A stretch of DNA of 17,499 bases from Reyranella sp. (GTDB lineage: Bacteria > Pseudomonadota > Alphaproteobacteria > Reyranellales > Reyranellaceae): positions 1 to 17,499 of the forward strand of contig JADHLS010000019.1 in the NCBI GenBank assembly GCA_016780605.1, written 5' to 3'. The notes beneath the pieces were generated by a model. The model saw only the letters and a list, made by a program, of their open reading frames with translations. It did not search any database and was not told the origin of the DNA. Below are positions 7,280-13,692 of this stretch, piece after piece (positions within the stretch are counted from its first letter, which is position 1; each line of letters begins with the position of its first letter). A program made the translations under genes and the position numbers.

Positions 7280-8235
7280 TGGCCTCGTCGGAAGACCCCT
7301 CTTCCGACGCCGCCCTGCCCTTTCAGCTCGATGCCTTGGGCGTGCGCGGCCGGCTGGTCCGGCTCGGAGCCTCATTGGACGCCATCATCGAGCGCCACGG
7401 CTACCCGCGGGCCGTGGCGCGGCCGCTCGCCGAAGCGATGGTGTTGTGTGCGGCGCTGGCAACATCCTTGAAGTACGACGGCATCTTCACCCTGCAGATC
7501 TCGGGCGATGGGCCGATTCGGCTCCTGGTCACCGACCTCACCACCGACGGCGCGTTGCGCGGCTATGCCCAGTTCGATTCCTGGAAGCTCGCCGTGGCGC
7601 TGGGCGCCGGCAACAACGGGGAAGCGCCGGAAGGCTATGTGCCGAAGCTGTTCGGCCGCGGCCGTCTCGCTTTCACCGTGGACCAGGGCCAGCACACCCA
7701 GCGCTATCAGGGCGTGGTGCCGCTCGAGGGCGCGACCTTGGCCGACTGCGCCCACACCTATTTCCGGCAGTCCGAGCAGTTGCCGACCGGCATCAAGATC
7801 GCCGCGCGCCGCGACACCGTCGACGGCGCCGGCCACTGGCGGGCCGCCGCCCTGATGGTCCAGCAGATGCCGGAGTTCGATGCCGGCCGCATCGATATCG
7901 ATCGCGAGCAGCGCGAGGATGACTGGCGCAAGTCGGTGATCCTGATGGCCTCGGCGACCGAGTCCGAGATGCTCGACCCGAAGCTGCCGGCCCAGACGCT
8001 GCTGCACCGGCTGTTCCATGCCGAGCAGGCCCGCCTGTTCGCCCGCCGGCCGTTCGTCGCGCGCTGCCGCTGCAGCCGCCAGCGCCTCGCCCGCGTGCTG
8101 CGCTCGATCAAACGCGAGGAGCTCGACGACCTGCGCGACACCAGCGGCCGCGTCGCGGTGAAGTGCGAGTTCTGCTCGACCGAATACGCCTACGACGACC
8201 GCGACCTCGACCGGATCTACGCCTCGGCGGCATAG
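7279..8235 (+). CDS. hslO: Hsp33 redox-regulated molecular chaperone
   Basis: 318 residues. Hsp33 is a cytoplasmic holdase that is inactive while its C-terminal cysteines bind zinc and becomes active when they are oxidised to disulfides. Seen: the conserved N-terminal chaperone domain (about 13-200) and the C-terminal zinc centre with CxC at C263/C265 (RCRCSR) and CxxC at C296/C299 (KCEFC). All four ligands are present, so the redox switch should work. The ATG shares its first base with the last base of the argF TGA (TGATG), a typical coupling overlap. An in-frame GTG at 7267 would lie inside argF and is less likely. It is the last gene of the operon. Its link to arginine genes is positional; no shared function is established by the sequence. 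Confidence 0.97.
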   Translation: MASSEDPSSDAALPFQLDALGVRGRLVRLGASLDAIIERHGYPRAVARPLAEAMVLCAALATSLKYDGIFTLQISGDGPIRLLVTDLTTDGALRGYAQFDSWKLAVALGAGNNGEAPEGYVPKLFGRGRLAFTVDQGQHTQRYQGVVPLEGATLADCAHTYFRQSEQLPTGIKIAARRDTVDGAGHWRAAALMVQQMPEFDAGRIDIDREQREDDWRKSVILMASATESEMLDPKLPAQTLLHRLFHAEQARLFARRPFVARCRCSRQRLARVLRSIKREELDDLRDTSGRVAVKCEFCSTEYAYDDRDLDRIYASAA

Positions 8236-8263
8236 GTTTCCGCATTTCCCGCATTTTGCGCTA

Positions 8264-8276
8264 CCCCCTCCGGGGG
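8264..8276 (+). terminator. Short GC hairpin after hslO, weak terminator candidate
   Basis: CCCCC (8264-8268), loop TCC, GGGGG (8272-8276) lie 29 bp past the hslO stop. There is no T-run after it, so intrinsic termination is doubtful; it may only stabilise the 3' end. Confidence 0.25.
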
Positions 8277-8431
8277 GCGACGCGCAGTAACTGTCGCCGA
8301 CGAGGTGGCGCCCAACGGGACAACACAAGGGCGCGACATCGAGGTCGCCACGGCATGACAATGCAGCACGCATTTGCGCAAGAGCCTGAGGTGAATGAGG
8401 ACGCGCAACATCCTGTCAATAACTAAAGTGA

Positions 8432-8461
8432 TTTACAAGCACTTAAGTATTGATCCATTAT
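8432..8461 (+). promoter_or_regulatory. Candidate promoter in the AT-rich island
   Basis: TTTACA (8432-8437, 5 of 6 to the -35 consensus) and CATTAT (8456-8461, 4 of 6 to the -10 consensus) are separated by 18 bp, inside the most AT-rich part of the window. It would drive the FHA gene with a leader of about 210 nt. Confidence 0.3.
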
Positions 8462-8661
8462 TCATTTTTTACCTGCTTGCAGAGCCAGCAGGACGCCCAG
8501 TCCGCTTGCGACCACGGCCGGCGATTTTTTTCAGTGCGCACCGAGGCCTTGTCCCGGGCCTGACTTTATCGTACGCGGATGGTCAGGCACCGCCGCGTTC
8601 AATGAGCGGCCGGCGCAAGCGTCGAGCGGGGGCACGACGCGATTGGGGCGATTGGGGAGGC

Positions 8662-8685
8662 ATGATGCAGGCGCACGTGTCATGA
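8662..8685 (+). CDS. Possible 7-codon leader peptide coupled to the FHA gene
   Basis: ATG ATG CAG GCG CAC GTG TCA TGA. It is preceded by the strong Shine-Dalgarno GGGGAGG (8654-8660), with only 1 nt between that site and the ATG, so spacing to the second ATG (8665) is better. Its TGA overlaps the FHA start codon (ATGA at 8682-8685). The FHA gene itself has no ribosome-binding site nearby, so its translation may depend on ribosomes terminating here. Such a short frame can easily arise by chance. Confidence 0.25.
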   Translation: MMQAHVS

Positions 8686-9050
8686 CACGTCTGCCACACA
8701 AGCGGCATCTCGAGCGGCCGTCGCGGCACCATCCGGCGCCATCGGTGAGGGCGACGCTGAGCTTCGATTGGGGCTCGGTCCACGTCACCGACAGCCTGGT
8801 CATCGGCGGCGACTCGGAGCATTCACCGATCGCGGTTCGTGTGGCACGCCACCAATCTGGATCCGGGCCTCGGCGTCACGCCGAGGTTTACCTGGAAAAG
8901 GAGATCCTCTTCGTCCGCGACGTCGGTTCGATGAACGGGACGTTCGTGAATGGCCGCCGCGTCGCTCGCACGCCGCAGCGGCTGAACGACGGCGACCGGG
9001 TCACGTTCTCCCACCACCTGGTCGCGATCGTGCGTCTTCGGCGCCGGTGA
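8682..9050 (+). CDS. Small FHA-domain protein with degenerate phosphothreonine site
   Basis: 122 residues: a basic 20-residue N-terminus and then one forkhead-associated domain (about 22-120). Seen: the strand-loop-strand end of the fold, FVRDVGSMNGTFVNGRRV (78-94), and LNDGDRVTFS (101-110), both textbook FHA. The first half is divergent. The usual GR at the start of the recognition loop is IGGD (41-44), and the SxRH motif reads GPRRHAEV, with proline in place of the phosphothreonine-binding serine. FHA proteins normally bind phosphothreonine peptides in signalling or secretion systems; this one may bind something else or act as a scaffold. There is no kinase, phosphatase or secretion gene beside it. 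The ATG at 8682 is preferred over the TTG at 8643 because it overlaps a short upstream frame as ATGA. It could equally be a decaying gene. Confidence 0.75.
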   Translation: MTRLPHKRHLERPSRHHPAPSVRATLSFDWGSVHVTDSLVIGGDSEHSPIAVRVARHQSGSGPRRHAEVYLEKEILFVRDVGSMNGTFVNGRRVARTPQRLNDGDRVTFSHHLVAIVRLRRR

Positions 9051-9288
9051 CTGGCGCAATCAGAACAGGCGCGAGTTTCACCATTCCGCTTCAAGGTGCT
9101 CACGATAGCGCCGGCGCTGCGGGAATATTCGCCAGACCGGCGATCGTCGATCAATGTCCGATAGCCGATGCACGGCCGCCCGGCATTCGGCCCCTCCCCG
9201 CTCTTTCGGCGGAGGCGGCACGTCTATATCGTAGCTGCGACGGGCGCCGATCCCCCGGTGCTGCCCACCGCAACCGCAAGAGGCCGTG

Positions 9289-10674
9289 ATGTCGCTCACC
9301 AACGCACCCGATCCCGAGATCCGCCAAGCCGTCGTGAAGCAGGACCTGGAGAACGTCCTGCATCCGATCGTCCAGCACAAGGCGCTGGAGGCGAAGCAGA
9401 TCGTGGTGACCGGCGCCGAGGGCTCGACGATCTACGATGCCGACGGCACCGCCTATCTCGACGCCATGGCCGGACTGTGGTGCGTCAATATCGGCTACGG
9501 CCGCGCCGAGCTCGCCAACGTTGCGGCGGAGCAGCTGCGGCAGCTGGCGTATTTCCCGCACACCGCGATGAACGTGCCGGCCGCGGCGCTGGCCGAGAAG
9601 ATCAACGAGCTGATGGGCGGCGGCTATCACACCTACTTCGTCAACTCCGGCTCCGAGGCCAACGAGGCCGGCTTCAAGATCGCCCGCCAGTACATGAAGC
9701 ACGAACATCCCGGGCACTATCGCTTCAAGACGATCAGCCGCTACTTCTCCTATCACGGCACGACCATGGCGACCCTGGACGCCGGCGGCATGGGCGAGCG
9801 CAAGGCGAAGTTCGAACCCTATTCGGGCGACTTCGTGCACGTCGCCCATCCCCACTGCTATCGCTGCCCGTTCGGGCTCGACTATCCGAGCTGCGGCCTG
9901 GCCTGCGTGAAGAACATGGAGACCGCCATCCTGGGCGAGGGTCCCGAGACGGTCGCCGAGGTGCTGGTCGAGCCGATCATGAGCGGCGTCGGCGTCGCCG
10001 TGCCGCCGGACGAATACCTGCCGGAGGTTGAGAAGCTTTGCCGCAAATACGGCATCCTTCTGCACGTCGACGAGGTGATCAACGGCTTCGGGCGCACCGG
10101 CAAGATGTTCGCCCACCAGCACTATGACGTGGCGCCCGACATCGTCGCGATCGCCAAGGGCATCTCGAGCGCCTACCTGCCGATCGCCGCGACGGTGGTG
10201 AAGAACAGCGTGTTCGACAGCTTCTACGGCGAGGTCGCGGACAACCGCCAGGTCGGCCAAGTCAATACCTACGGCGGGCACCCGGTCTCGGCCGCGGTCG
10301 CCGTCCGCAACATCGAGATCCTCGAAGGCGAGAAGCTCGCCGAGCGCGCCGCCGACGTCGGCGCCTATCTGCAGGACGGACTGCGCACCTTGATGAAGAA
10401 GCACAAGGTCGTGGGCGAAGTCCGCGGCAAGGGCCTGTTGATCGGCGTCGAGCTGGTGAAGGACCGCGCCAGCAAGGAGCCGGTCGACGCCAAGGCCATC
10501 ACCGCCGTTCAGGACTTCTGTCGTGACAACGGCCTTCTGATCGGCCGGTCGGTTGGCGGGCGGCGCTACGGCAACACCCTCAGCATGTCGCCGCCGCTGG
10601 TGATCACCCGCGCCGAGTGCGATCGCATCGTCGAAACCCTGGATCGCGCCTTCTCGACCGTGGACTTCAGTTGA
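9289..10674 (+). CDS. Class-III PLP aminotransferase, taurine--pyruvate aminotransferase-like
   Basis: 461 residues. Seen: NSGSEANEAGFKIARQY (about 119-135), the YHGTTMATL segment (155-163), EPIMSGVGV (229-236), the PLP aspartate in HVDEVINGFGRTGK (D261), the Schiff-base lysine in IAKGISSAYLPI (K290) and NTYGGHPVSAA (326-336). The fold is that of omega-amino-acid aminotransferases. The HYRFKTISRYFSYHG and MGERKAKFEPYSGDFVHV stretches and the block CYRCPFGLDYPSCGLAC are features I associate with the taurine--pyruvate aminotransferase subfamily, so transfer from taurine or another omega-amine to pyruvate is likely but not proven. Four cysteines (C190, C193, C202, C206) form a compact cluster. 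The ATG at 9289 is chosen because AAGAGG ends 5 nt upstream; a GTG at 9286 is too close. It is a single gene that converges on the GNAT gene with 25 bp between. No sulfoacetaldehyde gene is in view. Confidence 0.93.
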   Translation: MSLTNAPDPEIRQAVVKQDLENVLHPIVQHKALEAKQIVVTGAEGSTIYDADGTAYLDAMAGLWCVNIGYGRAELANVAAEQLRQLAYFPHTAMNVPAAALAEKINELMGGGYHTYFVNSGSEANEAGFKIARQYMKHEHPGHYRFKTISRYFSYHGTTMATLDAGGMGERKAKFEPYSGDFVHVAHPHCYRCPFGLDYPSCGLACVKNMETAILGEGPETVAEVLVEPIMSGVGVAVPPDEYLPEVEKLCRKYGILLHVDEVINGFGRTGKMFAHQHYDVAPDIVAIAKGISSAYLPIAATVVKNSVFDSFYGEVADNRQVGQVNTYGGHPVSAAVAVRNIEILEGEKLAERAADVGAYLQDGLRTLMKKHKVVGEVRGKGLLIGVELVKDRASKEPVDAKAITAVQDFCRDNGLLIGRSVGGRRYGNTLSMSPPLVITRAECDRIVETLDRAFSTVDFS

Positions 10675-10699
10675 GAGCTGACCGGCAAGCGTAGAGACG

Positions 10700-11575
10700 T
10701 CAACCCAAGGCCTGAAGCGCGAGGCCGTACCGCTGCAGCCCCATCCGCGTCACGGGCCAGCTGCCGCGCAGCATGACCGTGACAGTGTCGATGGCGGGCA
10801 GGCCCGCCGCCGTCAGCCAGGCGGCGAGGCGCTCGGCCTCAGCCGGAATGTCGGCGCGCACCACGCCGGGTGGTGCGGCCTTGGCCGCCACCGCTGCGAG
10901 AGCGATGGCGTCGTCTTCGCTCGGCGCCACGATCGGGCCGATGATCGTGCCGCGGCCAAAAGGGCGCAGGATGGCAAACGCCGCCGGCTGTCCGGCGCGA
11001 TCGACCAGCCAGGCGTCGCCGCTCGCCACCAGGCGGCGGATGAGCGCCGAGCGGTCGGCGCCGAAGACGGCGGCGTCGAGGGCGCATATTGCGGCGCAAT
11101 CCGCCGGCGCGGCGCGCCGCAGCGGGACGTCCGGCGCGGGCGGCAGGGCCCGCTCTGCCGTCAGCCGTCCCTGGTGCTGGCGGACGAGTCCGGTCGAGAC
11201 GAAGCCCAGCTTCTCGTAGAGCGGCAGCCCTTCGGCTGTCGCGTTCAGCATCAGCGCGCGCGAGCCCGAATCGGCGATCAGCGCCGTCATCAGGGCGCGG
11301 CCGATGCCCCTGCCCTGCCGATCCGGCGCGACCAGGACCAGGCCGATGGTGCCGACGTCGCCGAAGCTCCAGCGCAGGCCGACGCCGATCGTGAGCCCTG
11401 CTGCGTCGACGGCGACGATGCCGGCGCCCAGCGTAAAGAGTTGCGCGCAATCCTCCGGCCGATGCGGCCACGACATCTGCTGGGCCAGGCGGTGCATCGC
11501 CGCAAGATCGCCGGCGTGCATCGGCCGCAGTGTCGTCTTGGCGCTCGTCGAGCGCACTTTCAGATCGTTGTTCAT
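10700..11575 (-). CDS. Two-domain GNAT family N-acetyltransferase
   Basis: 291 residues. The N-terminal half (about 14-135) is a GNAT domain with the acetyl-CoA loop VAPDRQGRGIGRALM (82-96; the Q-x-x-G-x-G/A core is Q87 to G92) and a C-terminal LPLYEKLGF motif (117-125). The second half (about 150-285) is a divergent acyltransferase-like domain of the kind often found after GNAT domains, ending with VTVMLRG (265-271). These proteins transfer acetyl groups from CoA to amines; the substrate is unknown. The ATG at 11575 starts 13 bp after the stop of the flavoprotein gene, so it is probably the last gene of the transporter-oxidoreductase operon and may act on the imported compound or a product. 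The frame is open upstream to 11749, but that part overlaps the flavoprotein gene. Confidence 0.9.
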   Translation of the reverse strand: MNNDLKVRSTSAKTTLRPMHAGDLAAMHRLAQQMSWPHRPEDCAQLFTLGAGIVAVDAAGLTIGVGLRWSFGDVGTIGLVLVAPDRQGRGIGRALMTALIADSGSRALMLNATAEGLPLYEKLGFVSTGLVRQHQGRLTAERALPPAPDVPLRRAAPADCAAICALDAAVFGADRSALIRRLVASGDAWLVDRAGQPAAFAILRPFGRGTIIGPIVAPSEDDAIALAAVAAKAAPPGVVRADIPAEAERLAAWLTAAGLPAIDTVTVMLRGSWPVTRMGLQRYGLALQALG

Positions 11576-11588
11576 GATGCGACGGCTT

Positions 11589-13658
11589 CTACAGGGCCAT
11601 GCAGAGCCGCAGCGCATCGTAGATGGCGGCATGGACGCTGCGGCTGCTGATGGCATCGCCGATGCGGTGCAGCTCGAAAGCGCCGTCGGCCGGCGGCCTC
11701 GGCTGCTGCGGCCGGCCGTCGAGCAGCGCGTCGATGTCGGTGATGCCATCGTTCACCGAGCCGGTACGCAGGGCGTCGAAGGTCTCGGTCATCGGCGCCG
11801 TGCCGTTCTCGATCACGACCTGCGGCGCGCGCAGCTCCATGGTCTCGCCCGTGAGCTCGTGGCGGAAGGTCGCGACCAGTCCGTTACCCGACGGCCGCAC
11901 GCGCTCGAGCTGATGGTCGATGGTGGTGCGCACGCCGTGCTCGGCGAAGCGCTTCCGGTAGACGACGCGGGCGTTGTACTCCATCTCCAGGCCGACATTG
12001 TCGTCCAGGGTGACGAACTGCACGGCGCGGCCCTGCTCGGCGAGGTGCAGCGCGCAGGACACCGCCTGGTGGCGGCCGGTCCCGTCATAGACGATGAGCT
12101 CGTCCTTGGCGGCAACGTCACCCGACAGGAGGCTCCACACCGTGGTGCAGTGCTCCCAGCCGTCGAGCCAGACCGTGTCGGGGACGCCGCCGGTGGCGAC
12201 GATCACCGCGTCGGGTTTCTCGGCCAGCACGTCGCCGGCCTGCGCGTAGGTGTTGAGCCGGACGTCGACACCGAGCCGCGCCAGCTCGGCCACCCGCCAG
12301 TCGACGATGGCTATGAGGTCGCGCCGCCAGGTGGCGCGCACCGCCAGCAGCAGCTGGCCGCCCAGGCGGTTGGCCGCCTCGAACAGCACCACCTTGTGCC
12401 CACGCTCGGCGGCAACCCGCGCAGCCTCCAGCCCGGCAGGCCCGCCCCCAACGACGACGACCTTGCGGCCGGGCTGGGGCGAAGGCTGCACGATCTGCGG
12501 CAGGATCTGCTCGCGACCGGTCGCCGGATTGTGGATGCAGGCGAGCTTCTTGTACATGCAATGCGAAGCGCCGACGCAAGGGCGAATGCGCTCCTCCTCG
12601 CCGCGCATCAGCTTGTTGACGATCTGCGGATCGGCCATGTGGGCGCGCGTCATCGCCACCATGTCGAGAAGGCCCTCGGCGATGGCGTGGCGGGCGGTGG
12701 CGATGTCGGGGATGCGCGCGGCGTGGAAGATGGGCAGGCCGACCTCGCGCTTGAACGCGCCGACCGTCGCCAGGAACGGCGCCAGCGGCTGCGACATGCC
12801 CGGCATGTTGTGCTCGGCAAGGGCCAGGTCGGTGTCCATGCGGCCGAAGATGGCGTTGAAGAAGTCGATATGGCCCTCGCGCTCGAACAGCTGCGCAATC
12901 CTCACGCACTCCTCGAAGCCGATGCCCTCCTCGATATCCTCGTCGACCACGAAGCGGATGCCGAGGATGTAGTCGTCGCCGACCTTCCGGCGCATCGCCT
13001 CGTGCACCATCAGTCCGAAGCGGGCGCGGTTCTCCAGCGAGCCGCCGAAGCCGTCGGTGCGCCGGTTGGTACGCGGCGACAGGAACTGGCCGATCAGATG
13101 ACCGCCGGTCACGGTCTCGCAGCCGTCGAGACCGCCCTCCTTGCAGCGCAGCGCGGCAGCGGCGTAGTCGGCGACGATACGGTCGATGTCGCTGCGGTCC
13201 ATCTCGCGCGGGATGTCGCGATGGCGGCGTTCGCGGATCGGGCTCGGCGCCAGAGCCGGCAGCCAGTTCATCGCCGCCGAGGTGGCACGCCGGCCAAGGT
13301 GCGAGATCTGGCACATGATCGCAGCACCGTGGCCGTGGATGCGCGACGAGAAGGCTTTCAGGTCGGGGATGATGGCGTCGCTCGACATGTCAATCTGGCC
13401 GCCGCCCCAGCTCGAATCGCGCGCCACCATCGAGGAGCCGCCGAACATGGTAAGCGCAATGCCGCCCTTGGCCTTCTCCTCGTGATAGCGCTGGTAGCGC
13501 TCCTTGGGCAACCCGCCCTCGTCGATGGTCGCGGCGTGGCTGGTGCTCATGATGCGGTTGCGCAGGCTGAGGCCCTTCAGGTGGAAGGGCTGCAGTAGCG
13601 GATCGCTGAGCCGCGGCGGGCGGGTCTCCAGGACGTCCAATGTGTTGGTGCTGGGCAT
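11589..13658 (-). CDS. FMN/FAD/Fe-S NADH:flavin oxidoreductase (trimethylamine dehydrogenase / dienoyl-CoA reductase class)
   Basis: 689 residues in the standard two-part arrangement. An N-terminal old-yellow-enzyme FMN barrel (about 15-355) is followed by an iron-sulfur segment, then a dinucleotide-binding module (VVVGGGPAGLEAARVAAERG at 401-420, a second nucleotide region about 485-560, and the C-terminal RIGDAISSRSVHAAI). The barrel motif GQFLSPRTNRRTDGFGGSLENR is clear (about 190-211). The Fe-S segment RPCVGASHCMYKKLACIHNP has cysteines 361, 367 and 374. The second canonical cysteine is Ala364 and the final spacing is short. Known members include trimethylamine and dimethylamine dehydrogenases, 2,4-dienoyl-CoA reductase, and betaine or N-methylproline demethylases. 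Its position behind a Dpp-type transporter favours an amine or N-methyl amino-acid substrate over fatty-acid work, but this is inference. The ATG at 13658 lies 34 bp after the ATPase gene, with a weak GAGAG upstream. Confidence 0.93.
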   Translation of the reverse strand: MPSTNTLDVLETRPPRLSDPLLQPFHLKGLSLRNRIMSTSHAATIDEGGLPKERYQRYHEEKAKGGIALTMFGGSSMVARDSSWGGGQIDMSSDAIIPDLKAFSSRIHGHGAAIMCQISHLGRRATSAAMNWLPALAPSPIRERRHRDIPREMDRSDIDRIVADYAAAALRCKEGGLDGCETVTGGHLIGQFLSPRTNRRTDGFGGSLENRARFGLMVHEAMRRKVGDDYILGIRFVVDEDIEEGIGFEECVRIAQLFEREGHIDFFNAIFGRMDTDLALAEHNMPGMSQPLAPFLATVGAFKREVGLPIFHAARIPDIATARHAIAEGLLDMVAMTRAHMADPQIVNKLMRGEEERIRPCVGASHCMYKKLACIHNPATGREQILPQIVQPSPQPGRKVVVVGGGPAGLEAARVAAERGHKVVLFEAANRLGGQLLLAVRATWRRDLIAIVDWRVAELARLGVDVRLNTYAQAGDVLAEKPDAVIVATGGVPDTVWLDGWEHCTTVWSLLSGDVAAKDELIVYDGTGRHQAVSCALHLAEQGRAVQFVTLDDNVGLEMEYNARVVYRKRFAEHGVRTTIDHQLERVRPSGNGLVATFRHELTGETMELRAPQVVIENGTAPMTETFDALRTGSVNDGITDIDALLDGRPQQPRPPADGAFELHRIGDAISSRSVHAAIYDALRLCMAL

Positions 13659-13692
13659 GTTACGCTCTCTGCTTGAGGCTGAGTGTTGGGGA

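Larger units (their letters stand above)
8236..8681. other. 446-bp stretch without a convincing gene
   Basis: No open frame here has protein character. A frame from 8395 to 8685 is rich in Arg, starts in the AT-rich part and resembles nothing I recognise. Visible structure: a short GC hairpin at 8264-8276; imperfectly stacked small inverted repeats GCGCCC/GGGCGC (8308-8313 and 8329-8334) and GCGAC/GTCGC (8333-8337 and 8344-8348); an AT-rich island at about 8411-8470; and a perfect tandem CGATTGGGG pair at 8640-8657. It probably holds the end of the hslO transcript and the promoter and leader of the FHA gene. Confidence 0.6.

Noticed and set aside
8395..8685. 96-codon frame between hslO and the FHA gene
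   Set aside because: It starts in the AT-rich island, is Arg-rich, has no ribosome site and no recognisable motif. Only its last seven codons are placed suggestively.
10700..11575. GNAT protein as the missing ceramide synthase
   Set aside because: It is a two-domain acetyltransferase in the transporter operon, 5.7 kb from the cluster, with no feature linking it to long-chain acyl transfer.
11304..13598. 764-codon open frame on the plus strand opposite the flavoprotein gene
   Set aside because: It is an antisense shadow caused by high-GC codon bias; composition is His/Arg/Gly-rich without motifs, while the minus strand has complete enzyme motifs.
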